The notes under the pieces: model-generated
Told to the model about the DNA's origin: nothing
Database searches by the model: none
The model's input: only the letters and a program-made list of their open reading frames with translations
Made by a program: the position numbers and the translations under genes
From: Sulfurovum sp.
GTDB taxonomy: Bacteria; Campylobacterota; Campylobacteria; Campylobacterales; Sulfurovaceae
DNA length: 24,445 nt
NCBI GenBank assembly: GCA_027066595.1
Contig: JAMONG010000262.1
Location: 1-24,445 of the forward strand
Reading direction: 5' to 3'
Shown here: one piece after another, positions 7,329-15,903 of the stretch
Layout: the number at the start of each line of letters is the position of its first letter
Position numbering within the stretch: the first letter of the stretch is position 1

Positions 7329-8156
7329 ATGGCAATTAAAACATATAAACCAACCACACCTTCCCGTCGTTATATGACTAACCTTGATAGCGGTGATATC
7401 ACTGCTAAAGCAAGTGTTAGAGCACTACTTAAAAATCTTCCAAGATCTGCAGGTAGAAATAGTAACGGTAGAATCACTTCTCGTCACAGAGAAGCAGGTG
7501 CTAAAAAACTATACAGAATCATCGATTTTAAAAGAAATAAATTTAACATCGAAGGTACTGTTGCAACTGTTGAGTACGATCCGTACAGAAACTGTAGAAT
7601 TTGTCTTATCAAATATGTTGATGGTGACAGAAGATACGTAATTCAACCCAAAGGTCTTAATGTAGGTGATAAAATCATGTCTGCTGACTCTGGTCTTGAT
7701 ATCAAAACTGGAAACGCAATGAAATTGATGAGCATCCCTGTAGGTACATTGGTACACAACATTGAGATGAGTCCAGGTCATGGTGGTCAAATCGCACGTT
7801 CAGCGGGTGGTTATGCACAAATTATGGGTAGAGATGGTAAATACGTGTCGCTTAGACTTCCATCTGGTGAGATGAGATACATCCTTGGTGAGTGTTTAGC
7901 AACGATTGGTACGGTAGGAAATGAAGATTTCTCAAATATCGTTATCGGTAAAGCTGGACGTTCAAGACACCTCGGTATCAGACCACAAACACGTGGTTCT
8001 GCGATGAATCCTATCGATCACCCACACGGTGGTGGTGAAGGTAAGACTAACTCTGGTAGACATCCAGTATCTCCATGGGGTACGCCTGCTAAAGGGTTTA
8101 AAACTCGTAAAAAACAAGCTAGTGATAAGTTAATTATCTCTAAGCGTAAAAAGTAA
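7329..8156 (+). CDS. rplB: 50S ribosomal protein L2
   Basis: A 275-residue core 50S protein that binds domain IV of 23S rRNA and is needed for subunit joining and peptidyl transfer. The near-universal MNPIDHPHGGGEGK motif lies at about residues 226-239 and includes the histidine implicated in peptidyl-transferase function. The N-terminal MAIKTYKPTTPSRRYMT and the SGRHPVSPWGTP tail are typical. Ribosome binding site AAGGATAG precedes the start; rpsS begins 11 nt after the stop. Confidence 0.98.
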   Translation: MAIKTYKPTTPSRRYMTNLDSGDITAKASVRALLKNLPRSAGRNSNGRITSRHREAGAKKLYRIIDFKRNKFNIEGTVATVEYDPYRNCRICLIKYVDGDRRYVIQPKGLNVGDKIMSADSGLDIKTGNAMKLMSIPVGTLVHNIEMSPGHGGQIARSAGGYAQIMGRDGKYVSLRLPSGEMRYILGECLATIGTVGNEDFSNIVIGKAGRSRHLGIRPQTRGSAMNPIDHPHGGGEGKTNSGRHPVSPWGTPAKGFKTRKKQASDKLIISKRKK

Positions 8157-8167
8157 GGGGCTAAGAT

Positions 8168-8446
8168 ATGGCAAGATCGACAAAAAAAGGTCCATTTATC
8201 GATGGTCACCTAATGAAAAAAGTGTTAGCAGCTAAAGAAGCTGGAGACAAAAAACCAATCAAAACTTGGTCAAGAAGATCTGTGATCTTCCCTGAGTTTA
8301 TTGGATTGACTATCAATGTTCACAATGGTAGACAATTTGTACCAGTATTTGTAACTGAAAACCACGTAGGTTATAAACTTGGTGAATTCGCACCAACTAG
8401 AACATTTAAGGGCCATAAAGGTTCTGTTCAGAAGAAGGTAGGTTAA
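8168..8446 (+). CDS. rpsS: 30S ribosomal protein S19
   Basis: A 92-residue 30S head protein near the decoding site and the S13 contact. The sequence MARSTKKGPFIDGHLMKKV and the C-terminal LGEFAPTRTFKGHKG are diagnostic. A strong GGGGCTAAGAT stretch precedes the start. rplV begins one base after its stop. Confidence 0.98.
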   Translation: MARSTKKGPFIDGHLMKKVLAAKEAGDKKPIKTWSRRSVIFPEFIGLTINVHNGRQFVPVFVTENHVGYKLGEFAPTRTFKGHKGSVQKKVG

Positions 8447-8447
8447 T

Positions 8448-8786
8448 ATGAGTAGAGCACTATTAAAATTTGTAAGAGTATCTCCTACAAAAGCTAGACT
8501 TATCGCTAGAGAAGTTCAAGGGATGAATGCTGAACTTGCACTTGCAGCACTAGAGTTTATGCCTAACAAAGCAGCGGGTATCGTTTCTAAAGTAATTGCA
8601 TCTGCAGTTGCTAACGGTGACTTTGAACCTGAAGAAGTAACCATTACTTCTTGTAGAGTTGACAAAGCAGCGGTAATGAAAAGATGGAGACCAAGAGCTA
8701 GAGGTACAGCTTCTAGAATCATCAAACCAACAGCACATATTCTTGTAGAAGTTGGCGTAGCTGAAAAAACTGAGAAGGAAGCGTAA
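8448..8786 (+). CDS. rplV: 50S ribosomal protein L22
   Basis: A 112-residue protein whose beta-hairpin lines the exit tunnel. Family blocks visible are VRVSPTKARLIAREVQGM at the N-terminus and MKRWRPRARGTASRI at the hairpin tip. Its TAA overlaps the rpsC ATG (TAATG, 8784-8788), so the two are probably translationally coupled. Confidence 0.97.
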   Translation: MSRALLKFVRVSPTKARLIAREVQGMNAELALAALEFMPNKAAGIVSKVIASAVANGDFEPEEVTITSCRVDKAAVMKRWRPRARGTASRIIKPTAHILVEVGVAEKTEKEA

Positions 8787-9484
8787 TGGGTCAGAAAGTA
8801 AATCCTATAGGTCTTAGACTTGGAATTAACAGAAACTGGGAATCAAGATGGTTTCCAGCAAAAGGAAGAACTGCTGATTTTATCGCTGAAGATTATAAAA
8901 TCAGAAAATTCCTAAAAAAAGAACTTTTCTATGCAGGTGTTTCTAACATCATCATCGAAAGAACTGTTAAAAAATTAAGAATCAATATTGTTACTGCTCG
9001 TCCTGGTATTATTATCGGGAAAAAAGGTGCAGATATTGAGAAACTTAAAGCAACACTTATCAAAATGCTTGGTAAAGATGTAGCGATTAACATCAAAGAA
9101 GAGAAACGTCCACAAGCTTCAGGTCAACTGGCAGCTGAAAACGTTGCAACTCAACTAGAGAGAAGAACTGCATTTAGACGTGCAATGAAAAAAGTAATCC
9201 AAGGTGCACTTAAATCAGGTGCAAAGGGGATTAAAGTTTCTGTATCTGGTAGACTTGGTGGAGCTGAAATGGCTAGAACAGAGTGGTATTTAGAAGGACG
9301 TGTTCCTCTTCATACGCTTAGAGCTAAAATCGATTACGGTTTTGCAGAAGCACACACTACTTATGGAATCATTGGTATTAAAGTATGGATCTTCAAAGGT
9401 GAAGTTCTTGCTAAAGGTATCCAAGCTGAACCAAAAGAAGAGAAAAAAGGTGGACGTAGACCATCTAAAAAGAGAGGTGAATAA
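8786..9484 (+). CDS. rpsC: 30S ribosomal protein S3
   Basis: A 232-residue protein at the mRNA entry channel. It starts MGQKVNPIGLRLGINR. It carries a KH domain with the GKKG loop at residues 78-81 and a C-terminal S3 domain with GRLGGAEMARTEWY. The basic tail (KEEKKGGRRPSKKRGE) is slightly extended. rplP starts two bases after the stop. Confidence 0.98.
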   Translation: MGQKVNPIGLRLGINRNWESRWFPAKGRTADFIAEDYKIRKFLKKELFYAGVSNIIIERTVKKLRINIVTARPGIIIGKKGADIEKLKATLIKMLGKDVAINIKEEKRPQASGQLAAENVATQLERRTAFRRAMKKVIQGALKSGAKGIKVSVSGRLGGAEMARTEWYLEGRVPLHTLRAKIDYGFAEAHTTYGIIGIKVWIFKGEVLAKGIQAEPKEEKKGGRRPSKKRGE

Positions 9485-9486
9485 TT

Positions 9487-9912
9487 ATGTTAATGCCTAA
9501 AAGAACAAAATGGAGAAAGCAGATGAAAGGCCGTAATCGCGGTAAATCTTTCAACGGCAACAAAATTGAGTTTGGTGACATTGCAGTTAAAGCCATCACA
9601 GCTGGTAGAATTGATTCACGTCAAATCGAAGCTGCTCGTATTACTATGACTAGAAAAATCAACAGAACAGGTAAAACTTGGATTAGAGTTTTCCCAGATA
9701 AGCCTCTTACTGCTAAACCACTTGAAACAAGAATGGGTAAAGGTAAAGGTCCTGTTGATAGATGGGTAATGAATGTTAAGCCAGGTAGAATTATTTTTGA
9801 AATGGCTGGTGTAGAAGAGACTCTTGCAAGAGAAGCATTGACACTTGCCATTCATAAAATGCCATTTAAATGTAAAATTATCGCATTAAAGGACAGCAAT
9901 GAACTATACTGA
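9487..9912 (+). CDS. rplP: 50S ribosomal protein L16
   Basis: A 141-residue 50S protein near the A-site and the base of the central protuberance. I keep the first ATG because the resulting MLMPKRTKWRKQMKGRNRG matches the family's usual MLxPKR start, and the upstream AGAGAGGTG is 7 nt away. An internal ATG two codons later is less well spaced. The end overlaps the start of rpmC by 14 nt. Confidence 0.97.
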   Translation: MLMPKRTKWRKQMKGRNRGKSFNGNKIEFGDIAVKAITAGRIDSRQIEAARITMTRKINRTGKTWIRVFPDKPLTAKPLETRMGKGKGPVDRWVMNVKPGRIIFEMAGVEETLAREALTLAIHKMPFKCKIIALKDSNELY

Positions 9913-10087
9913 TTTAAAAGACAAAAGCCTTGCTGATTTGACAGCGATGCTTAAAGAGAAAAAACTTGAATTGTTCACATTAAATGCAAAGCAAAAAACG
10001 ATGCAGTTAACAAACACTTCTGAGTTAAGAGTAGCGAAAAAAGACATCGCTAGAATTCAAACAGCTATTACAGCTGCTACGAAGTAA
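9899..10087 (+). CDS. rpmC: 50S ribosomal protein L29
   Basis: A 62-residue, two-helix protein at the tunnel exit next to L23. The pattern LADLTAMLKEKKLELFTLNAKQKTMQ with a final helix RVAKKDIARIQTAI fits L29. The start lies inside the last codons of rplP, with AAAGGACA as ribosome binding site. rpsQ follows after 10 nt. Confidence 0.93.
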   Translation: MNYTDLKDKSLADLTAMLKEKKLELFTLNAKQKTMQLTNTSELRVAKKDIARIQTAITAATK

Positions 10088-10097
10088 GGGGTCATTT

Positions 10098-10346
10098 ATG
10101 CCAAAAAGACAAATAACTGGTACTGTGATTAAGAAGGCTGGAGACAAAACTGCAACTGTTTTAGTTGAGAGAAGAGTTCTCCACCCAAGATATCACAAGA
10201 CTGTAAAAAGATTTAAGAAATATCTTATCCATGATGAGAAAAATGATATTAATGTTGGAGATACAGTATCTGCAGTTGAATGTAGACCACTTTCTAAAAC
10301 AAAAAGTTTCAGACTTCTTGAGATAGTAAAAAGAGGAGAAGTGTAA
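10098..10346 (+). CDS. rpsQ: 30S ribosomal protein S17
   Basis: An 82-residue OB-fold protein binding 16S rRNA in the 30S body. Visible hallmarks are GTVIKKAGDKTATVLVERR, HPRYHKTVKR and the ending ECRPLSKTKSFRLLEIV. AAGGGGT lies upstream. The stop overlaps the rplN start (TAATG at 10344-10348). Confidence 0.97.
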   Translation: MPKRQITGTVIKKAGDKTATVLVERRVLHPRYHKTVKRFKKYLIHDEKNDINVGDTVSAVECRPLSKTKSFRLLEIVKRGEV

Positions 10347-10714
10347 TGATCCAAGGTTTTACTAGATTAAATGTAGCAGATAACTCTGGTGCTAAAGAAA
10401 TCATGTGTATCAAGGTTCTTGGTGGATCTAAAAGAAGATATGCATCTGTAGGTGACGTTATCGTAGCTTCTGTAAAGAAGGCACTTCCAACTGGTAAAGT
10501 GAAAAAAGGTAAGGTTATTAAAGCGGTTGTTGTAAGAACAAAAAAAGAGATCCAAAGAGAAAATGGTTCACTTATTCGTTTTGATGACAATGCAGCCGTA
10601 ATCATTGACGACAAAAAAGAGCCAATAGGTACTCGTATCTTCGGTCCTGTAAGTCGTGAAACTAGATATGCAGGATTCATGAAAATTGTATCACTTGCAC
10701 CGGAGGTATGGTAG
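10346..10714 (+). CDS. rplN: 50S ribosomal protein L14
   Basis: A 122-residue protein at the subunit interface (bridge region with 16S rRNA). It begins MIQGFTRLNVADNSGAKEI and contains the conserved FDDNAAVIIDDKKEPIGTRIFGPV segment. It ends MKIVSLAPEVW, as usual for L14. Its reading frame is closed by TAG one base before rplX. Ribosome binding site AGAGGAGAAG sits in the rpsQ tail. Confidence 0.98.
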   Translation: MIQGFTRLNVADNSGAKEIMCIKVLGGSKRRYASVGDVIVASVKKALPTGKVKKGKVIKAVVVRTKKEIQRENGSLIRFDDNAAVIIDDKKEPIGTRIFGPVSRETRYAGFMKIVSLAPEVW

Positions 10715-10715
10715 T

Positions 10716-10949
10716 ATGGCAAAAACATATAAAATCAAAAAAGGTGATACTGTAATGGTTATCGCTGGTGATGATAAAGGTACAACTGGAGAAGTTCTTC
10801 AAGTACTTACTAAAAAAGATGCAGTAATTGTTGCTGGGTGTAAAATGGCTAAAAAAGCTGTTAAGCCAAGTGAACAAAATAAAGAGGGTGGTTTTGACAA
10901 TGTTGAAATGCCAATCCACATCTCAAATGTAAAAAAAGTAGAGGCATAA
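10716..10949 (+). CDS. rplX: 50S ribosomal protein L24
   Basis: A 77-residue assembly-initiator protein with an N-terminal KOW motif (KIKKGDTVMVIAGDDKGTTGEVLQV). The frame is open ten codons further upstream to 10686, but I place the start at 10716: GGAGG at 10702-10706 is correctly spaced and the MAKTYKIKKGD start matches the family, while the upstream codons lie inside rplN. rplE follows after 4 nt. Confidence 0.95.
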   Translation: MAKTYKIKKGDTVMVIAGDDKGTTGEVLQVLTKKDAVIVAGCKMAKKAVKPSEQNKEGGFDNVEMPIHISNVKKVEA

Positions 10950-10953
10950 TCTT

Positions 10954-11499
10954 ATGAGTAGAATGAAGCAAAAGTACAATGACATCGTTCCAGCACTCCA
11001 AGAAGAGTGTGGGATTAAGAACCCGATGCAGACTCCTAAGCTTGAAAAAATAGTAATTTCTGTTGGTGCTGGTGAAGAGGGTAAAGATAATAAACTCATT
11101 GCTAACATGGCAGATACTATTTCACTTATTGCTGGTCAAAAAGCAGTAGTGGTAAATGCTAGAAAATCAGTTGCTGGTTTTAAAGCTAGAGAAGGTGCTC
11201 CAACAGGTATCAGAGTAACACTTAGAGGTGACAACATGTATAACTTCTTTGACAAACTTGTATCTATTGCTCTTCCAAGAGTAAAAGACTTTAGAGGAAC
11301 ACCTAGAAAAGGTTTTGATGGTCGTGGTAATTATAACTTCGGTCTTCAAGAACAACTTATGTTCCCAGAAGTTGAGTTTGATAAAGTAATTAAAACACAT
11401 GGTATGAACATTGTAATCGTTACAAGTACTGAATCTGATAAAGAGGGTTTCGCGCTTTTAGAAAAGCTCGGAATGCCTTTTGCTAAAGGGAGAAACTAA
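10954..11499 (+). CDS. rplE: 50S ribosomal protein L5
   Basis: A 181-residue protein of the central protuberance that binds 5S rRNA and contacts P-site tRNA. Typical segments are NPMQTPKLEKIVISVGAG, KSVAGFKAREGAPTGIRVTLRG and the RGNYNFGLQEQLMFPE block. Its last base overlaps the rpsN ATG (TAATG at 11497-11501). Confidence 0.98.
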   Translation: MSRMKQKYNDIVPALQEECGIKNPMQTPKLEKIVISVGAGEEGKDNKLIANMADTISLIAGQKAVVVNARKSVAGFKAREGAPTGIRVTLRGDNMYNFFDKLVSIALPRVKDFRGTPRKGFDGRGNYNFGLQEQLMFPEVEFDKVIKTHGMNIVIVTSTESDKEGFALLEKLGMPFAKGRN

Positions 11500-11684
11500 T
11501 GGCTAAGAAATCAATGATAGCTAAGCAGAAGAGAACACCTAAGTTCTCTTCTCAGGCATATACAAGATGTAACATTTGTGGTAGACCTCACTCAGTATAC
11601 AGAGACTTCGGACTTTGTCGTGTGTGTTTAAGAAAAATGGCTAACGAGGGTTTAATCCCTGGTATGCGTAAAGCAAGTTGGTAA
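11499..11684 (+). CDS. rpsN: 30S ribosomal protein S14, zinc-binding (type Z)
   Basis: A 61-residue S14 of the short, zinc-ribbon kind. Cys24, Cys27, Cys40 and Cys43 form the CXXC-X12-CXXC site, and the C-terminal GLIPGMRKASW is typical. Only this zinc-requiring form is encoded here; a zinc-independent paralogue, as some bacteria carry, is not in this window. rpsH follows after 12 nt with its own AAGGAAA. Confidence 0.97.
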   Translation: MAKKSMIAKQKRTPKFSSQAYTRCNICGRPHSVYRDFGLCRVCLRKMANEGLIPGMRKASW

Positions 11685-11696
11685 GGAAATAATAAG

Positions 11697-12092
11697 ATGA
11701 TGACAGACATAATTGCAGATTCTCTTACTCGTATAAGAAATGCTGCGCAAAGAAGACTAGACGTTACAACACTTCTTCACTCAAAAACGATTGAAGCAAC
11801 TGTATCTATTTTGGTAGATAAAGGTTACTTAGAATCTTTTAAAGTAAAAGAAGATGGAAACAAGAAGACGATTAAAGTAGTTCTTAAATATGATGAGAAT
11901 GAAAAAAGCGTTATCAATGAGATTAAAAAGATTTCTAAACCAGGTCGTCGTGTACACCAAGGTAAAGATGAAATCAGAACATTTAAAAATGGTTACGGTA
12001 CTTTGGTAGTTTCTACTTCTCAAGGTGTTATTGCTAATGATGAAGCGTTTAAACGTGGAATCGGTGGCGAAGTAATCTGTAGTATTTGGTAA
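11697..12092 (+). CDS. rpsH: 30S ribosomal protein S8
   Basis: A 131-residue 16S rRNA-binding protein of the central domain. It has MTDIIADSLTRIRNA at the N-terminus and GYGTLVVSTSQGVIANDEA followed by GGEVICSIW at the end, all standard. In E. coli S8 represses the spc genes by binding the L5 region; no such site was identified here. Two adjacent ATGs could serve as start. Confidence 0.97.
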   Translation: MMTDIIADSLTRIRNAAQRRLDVTTLLHSKTIEATVSILVDKGYLESFKVKEDGNKKTIKVVLKYDENEKSVINEIKKISKPGRRVHQGKDEIRTFKNGYGTLVVSTSQGVIANDEAFKRGIGGEVICSIW

Positions 12093-12101
12093 GGAGATAA
12101 G

Positions 12102-12638
12102 ATGTCAAGAGTAGGAAAAAGACCAGTAACTGTAGCAAGTGGTATTGACGTATCACTAGACGGTACATGTCTCGTGGCTAAGAAGGGCAATCTTGAAAAA
12201 AGACTTGAAACACATGGTAGAGTTGAAATCTCTATTGATGGTTCTGAAGTAACTTTCACCAGAGTTGGTGAAGAGAAGCAAGATGCAGCATTCTGGGGAA
12301 CATACAGAGCGTTGTTTAACAACATCATTATTGGTTTAGATAAAGGTTATACAAAATCTTTAGAAATCAACGGTGTTGGTTACAGAGCAGCAGTTCAAGG
12401 TAAAGTACTTAACCTTCAACTTGGATTCTCACATGATGTTAATTATGACATCCCTGAGGGACTTGAGATGAAAGTTGAAAAGAATGTTATCACTATCAAC
12501 GGAACAGACAAACAATCAGTAGGTCAAGCAGCTGCTGAAATTAGATCATTCAGACCACCAGAGCCTTACAAGGGTAAAGGTGTGAAGTACACTGATGAAG
12601 TTATCATCAGAAAAGCTGGTAAAGCAGCTGGTAAGTAA
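12102..12638 (+). CDS. rplF: 50S ribosomal protein L6
   Basis: A 178-residue protein with two homologous domains near the sarcin-ricin loop and factor-binding site. It starts MSRVGKRPVTVASGIDV; the second domain contains LEINGVGYRAAVQGKVLNL and the family's PPEPYKGKGVKY. AAGGAGATAAG lies just upstream. rplR follows after 11 nt. Confidence 0.98.
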   Translation: MSRVGKRPVTVASGIDVSLDGTCLVAKKGNLEKRLETHGRVEISIDGSEVTFTRVGEEKQDAAFWGTYRALFNNIIIGLDKGYTKSLEINGVGYRAAVQGKVLNLQLGFSHDVNYDIPEGLEMKVEKNVITINGTDKQSVGQAAAEIRSFRPPEPYKGKGVKYTDEVIIRKAGKAAGK

Positions 12639-12649
12639 GGGGCGATAGT

Positions 12650-13006
12650 ATGTTAAAAAGTATTCAAAAAAGAAAAAATAAACTTCGCGCTCAAAGAAAA
12701 GCTAGAGTAAGAGGTAAGATCTTCGGAACAGATACTCTTCCTAGACTATCTGTATTTAAGTCTAACAAATCTTTCTATGCACAAGCAATTAATGACACAA
12801 CAGGTGTTACTTTGGCTTCTGTTGATGGTAGAAAACTTGGTTTAAAAGTTAATCAAGAAGACGTTAAAAAAGTGGCTGCCCAAATGGCTAAGAATCTTGC
12901 TTCTAAAAACATTGATAGTGTTGTATTCGACAGAAATGGTTACTTATACCATGGTGTTGTTGCGTCATTTGCTGATGCTCTTAGAGAAGCTGGAATTAAG
13001 TTTTAA
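12650..13006 (+). CDS. rplR: 50S ribosomal protein L18
   Basis: A 118-residue 5S rRNA-binding protein of the central protuberance. The basic N-terminus (KRKNKLRAQRKARVRGKI), PRLSVFKSNKSFYAQ and FDRNGYLYHGVVASFADALREAGIKF are diagnostic. The next gene, rpsE, has AAGGAAG across the rplR stop codon. Confidence 0.97.
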   Translation: MLKSIQKRKNKLRAQRKARVRGKIFGTDTLPRLSVFKSNKSFYAQAINDTTGVTLASVDGRKLGLKVNQEDVKKVAAQMAKNLASKNIDSVVFDRNGYLYHGVVASFADALREAGIKF

Positions 13007-13012
13007 GGAAGC

Positions 13013-13474
13013 ATGATGAACAATAATAATCAAAACGAAGAAATCGAAAAAGAATTCGAAGAAGTAATTGTTAATATCGGTCGTGTTACTAAAGTTGTAA
13101 AGGGTGGTAGAAGATTTAGATTTACTGCACTTGTAGTTATTGGTGACAAAAAAGGTACAGTTGGATACGGATTTGGTAAAGCCAAAGAAGTGCCAGATGC
13201 GATTAAAAAAGCGGTAGATGATGCACACAAAAACCTTGTGAAAGTAAACATCAAAGGAACAACAATAGCACATGACATTGAGCATAAGTTCAATGCTAGC
13301 CGTATCGTACTTAGACCAGCGTCTGAAGGTACAGGTGTTATTGCTGGTGGTGCTGCTAGACCAGTACTTGAGCTTGCAGGCATCCAAGATGTTCTTAGCA
13401 AATCAATCGGTTCTAACAACCCAAATAACCTAGTAAGAGCTACGATTCAAGCACTTACTAGAATCAAAGCGTAA
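13013..13474 (+). CDS. rpsE: 30S ribosomal protein S5
   Basis: A 153-residue protein of the 30S body involved in decoding accuracy. An acidic, Asn-rich N-terminus (MMNNNNQNEEIEKEFEEV) precedes the double-stranded RNA-binding S5 fold with NIGRVTKVVKGGRRFRF and GYGFGKAKEVPDAIKKA. The C-terminal domain has PASEGTGVIAGGAARPVLELAG. Either of two adjacent ATGs could be used. The gene normally following, rpmD (L30), is absent; rplO starts 10 nt later. Confidence 0.97.
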   Translation: MMNNNNQNEEIEKEFEEVIVNIGRVTKVVKGGRRFRFTALVVIGDKKGTVGYGFGKAKEVPDAIKKAVDDAHKNLVKVNIKGTTIAHDIEHKFNASRIVLRPASEGTGVIAGGAARPVLELAGIQDVLSKSIGSNNPNNLVRATIQALTRIKA

Positions 13475-13484
13475 GGGGTAAAAT

Positions 13485-13883
13485 ATGGGTTTACATAATT
13501 TACAACCTGCACCAGGTTCAACGAAAAATAGAAAAAGAGTTGGTCGTGGTCAAGGTTCAGGAACAGGTAAAACAGCTGGACGTGGTAACAAAGGTCAAAA
13601 GTCAAGATCTGGTTACTCTAAGAAAAGAGGGTTCGAAGGTGGACAAATGCCACTTTACAAAAGATTACCTAAAATTGGTTTTACTTCTAGAGTAGAAAAA
13701 CCATACGTAATTAATGTAGAAAAAATCAAAGCAGTTGCAGAACTTGCAGAGATTACAATCGAATCTATCAAGTCTGTACATAAGCTTGGTAAATCAGTAA
13801 CTAAAGTGAAGTTGATTGGTGCTAGCGCAAAAGATCTTGCTGCTAAAATCAAAGACGAAGCTGTTACAACAAGCGGAAAATAA
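13485..13883 (+). CDS. rplO: 50S ribosomal protein L15
   Basis: A 132-residue protein that threads through the 50S core. The glycine/lysine-rich N-terminal half (GLHNLQPAPGS, GRGQGSGTGKTAGRGNKGQ, GFEGGQMPLYKRLPKIGF) is characteristic. AAGGGG precedes the start. secY begins two bases after the stop, so the translocon subunit shares the ribosomal transcript. Confidence 0.97.
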   Translation: MGLHNLQPAPGSTKNRKRVGRGQGSGTGKTAGRGNKGQKSRSGYSKKRGFEGGQMPLYKRLPKIGFTSRVEKPYVINVEKIKAVAELAEITIESIKSVHKLGKSVTKVKLIGASAKDLAAKIKDEAVTTSGK

Positions 13884-13885
13884 TT

Positions 13886-15148
13886 ATGGGCAATGCTTTA
13901 ACTCAAAAAATCCTTATCACATTAGGATTTCTATTTGCGTACAGAGTTTTAGCCTATATTCCAACTCCTGGTGTTGACTTGGGTGTTATTAAAGAGTTCT
14001 TTGATGGCAACCAAGGTGGTATCACTGGTATGGCAAACCTCTTTTCTGGTGGTGCAGTCGAACGTCTTAGTATTATCTCTTTAGGTATTATGCCTTACAT
14101 TACAGCGTCTATTGTAATGGAACTTCTCGCAGCAACTTTTCCAGCTTTAGGTCAAATGAAAAAAGAACGTGATGGTATGCAAAAATATATGCAAATTATT
14201 CGTTATTTCACTATATTTATTACAGTGGTTCAGGCTATTGGTGTATCTATGGGACTTCAAAGTATGACAGGACGTGCGGGGCAAAGTGCCGTGATGATTG
14301 ATCCTATGATGTTTACATTGATTACAACTTTCTCTATGTTGGCAGGAACAATGTTGCTTATGTGGATTGGTGAGCAGATTACACAAAAAGGTATTGGTAA
14401 TGGTATATCACTTATTATCTTTGCTGGTATTGTGTCTGGTCTACCATCAGCTATTGGTAATACGATTAGAGCTGTGAATGCAGGAGAGATGAACTTTTTA
14501 GTCATCATTGGTATTTTGGCAATTATGCTGATTACCATCTTGGCTATTATTTATGTCGAACTTGGTGAGAGACGTGTGCCTATCTCTTATTCAAGAAAGA
14601 CAATTATGCAGAATCAAACAAAAAGAGTGATGAACTACATTCCTGTGAAGGTTAACCTTTCTGGTGTTATTCCTCCTATTTTTGCTTCTGCTGTGCTTAT
14701 GTTCCCCTTGACTATGCTTCAGTCTAGTACAACTCCATGGGTTGTTGCTATTGCTGATTCATTAAGTCCTGGTGGCGTAACTTTTAACGTGGTAACTTTT
14801 TTACTTGTTATGTTCTTTGCATTTTTCTATGCATCTATTGCATTTAATGCTAAAGACATTGCAGATAACTTGAAGAGACAAGGTGGATTTATCCCCGGCG
14901 TACGTCCAGGTGAGCACACTAAAGAATTTTTAAATGAAGTTGCAAGTAGATTGACTGGTTCAGGTGCAGTGTACCTAGCTATTATCTCCACTATACCATT
15001 TATGATTATTTCAGGGATGGGTGCATCATTCTACTTTGGTGGAGTTGCTGTACTTATTATCGTTCAAGTTGCACTTGATACGATGAGAAAAATCGAAGCA
15101 CAAAGAACCATGAACCAATACGATACACTAGGTAACGTAGGTCTATAA
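13886..15148 (+). CDS. secY: Preprotein translocase subunit SecY
   Basis: The 420-residue channel-forming subunit of the SecYEG translocon in the inner membrane. It begins with a short cytoplasmic segment and the first membrane helix (ILITLGFLFAYRVLAYIPTPGV), followed by the plug/second-helix region (GGAVERLSIISLGIMPYITASI). About ten membrane segments are readable, along with the cytoplasmic loops ERRVPISYSRKT and RQGGFIPGVRPGEHT typical of SecY. Length is slightly below the E. coli protein. The upstream ribosome binding site is weak, so translation may depend on rplO. The TAA overlaps the map ATG (TAATG). Confidence 0.98.
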   Translation: MGNALTQKILITLGFLFAYRVLAYIPTPGVDLGVIKEFFDGNQGGITGMANLFSGGAVERLSIISLGIMPYITASIVMELLAATFPALGQMKKERDGMQKYMQIIRYFTIFITVVQAIGVSMGLQSMTGRAGQSAVMIDPMMFTLITTFSMLAGTMLLMWIGEQITQKGIGNGISLIIFAGIVSGLPSAIGNTIRAVNAGEMNFLVIIGILAIMLITILAIIYVELGERRVPISYSRKTIMQNQTKRVMNYIPVKVNLSGVIPPIFASAVLMFPLTMLQSSTTPWVVAIADSLSPGGVTFNVVTFLLVMFFAFFYASIAFNAKDIADNLKRQGGFIPGVRPGEHTKEFLNEVASRLTGSGAVYLAIISTIPFMIISGMGASFYFGGVAVLIIVQVALDTMRKIEAQRTMNQYDTLGNVGL

Positions 15149-15903
15149 TGGCAATTGCTATTAGAAAACCAGATGAAATCGCTAAGCTCAAAGCAGCTGG
15201 CGAGATTGTCGGAAAAACACTCCAATATCTTCAAAACTTAATCAACCCAGGTATGACACTTCGTGAAATAGATGCTTTAGGCGAAGCATATATTCGTGAA
15301 CTAGGTGCTGTTCCTTCTTTTAAAGGTTTATATGGCTTTACTGGTTCTGTGTGTACTTCTTTGAATAAAGTGTGTATTCATGGTGTACCAGATGATACGG
15401 TTATCCAAGAGGGTGATGTATTAGGTTTAGATATCGGTACAAAGTTAGATGGTTATTTTGGTGATGCAGCTATTACTATGGCTGTGGGAAAAATCTCTAT
15501 TGAAGATGAAGCGTTGATAGCGTGTTCTAAAGGAGCACTTTATCATGCGATTGAAAATATAAGAGAGGGTATGCGTTTTAAAGAACTTACAAAGCTTCTT
15601 GAAGATTATATTACCAATGCGGGATTTGTGCCTTTGCGTGACTATTGTGGTCATGGCATAGGAACTAAACCACATGATGAACCCAATATCCCTAACTATT
15701 TAGAAGGTAAACCTAATCAAGGACCCAAAATTAAAAATGGTATGGTCTTTTGTTTAGAGCCTATGGTATGTCAAAAGAGTGGACAACCTGTTCTTCTTGA
15801 AGACCAATGGTCCGTAATTAGTGATGATCAATTAAGGTCAGCACACTATGAACACCAAGTTGCAGTAGTAGACGGGAAAGCTGTTATTTTGACTGAAGTG
15901 TAA
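15148..15903 (+). CDS. map: Methionine aminopeptidase, type I
   Basis: A 251-residue cytosolic enzyme that removes the initiator methionine from new proteins. The five metal ligands of the family are present: Asp95 in GLDIG, Asp106 in YFGDAA, His169 in CGHGIG, Glu204 in FCLEPM and Glu235 in HYEHQVAV. His79 and His176 match catalytic histidines. The short N-terminus without a zinc-finger or SH3 extension is type Ia. Its start overlaps the end of secY; adk, often between the two in other phyla, is not here. Confidence 0.98.
   Translation: MAIAIRKPDEIAKLKAAGEIVGKTLQYLQNLINPGMTLREIDALGEAYIRELGAVPSFKGLYGFTGSVCTSLNKVCIHGVPDDTVIQEGDVLGLDIGTKLDGYFGDAAITMAVGKISIEDEALIACSKGALYHAIENIREGMRFKELTKLLEDYITNAGFVPLRDYCGHGIGTKPHDEPNIPNYLEGKPNQGPKIKNGMVFCLEPMVCQKSGQPVLLEDQWSVISDDQLRSAHYEHQVAVVDGKAVILTEV

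Noticed and set aside
10686..10715. Upstream extension of rplX by ten codons
   Set aside because: The extra residues fall inside rplN and lack family similarity; GGAGG at 10702-10706 fits the ATG at 10716.
10309..10728. 139-codon minus-strand open frame over rplN
   Set aside because: Entirely antisense to the conserved L14 gene; a by-product of its codon usage.
12965..13419. Two overlapping minus-strand frames (140 and 129 codons) over rpsE
   Set aside because: Both are shadows of the S5 gene and encode low-complexity sequence.
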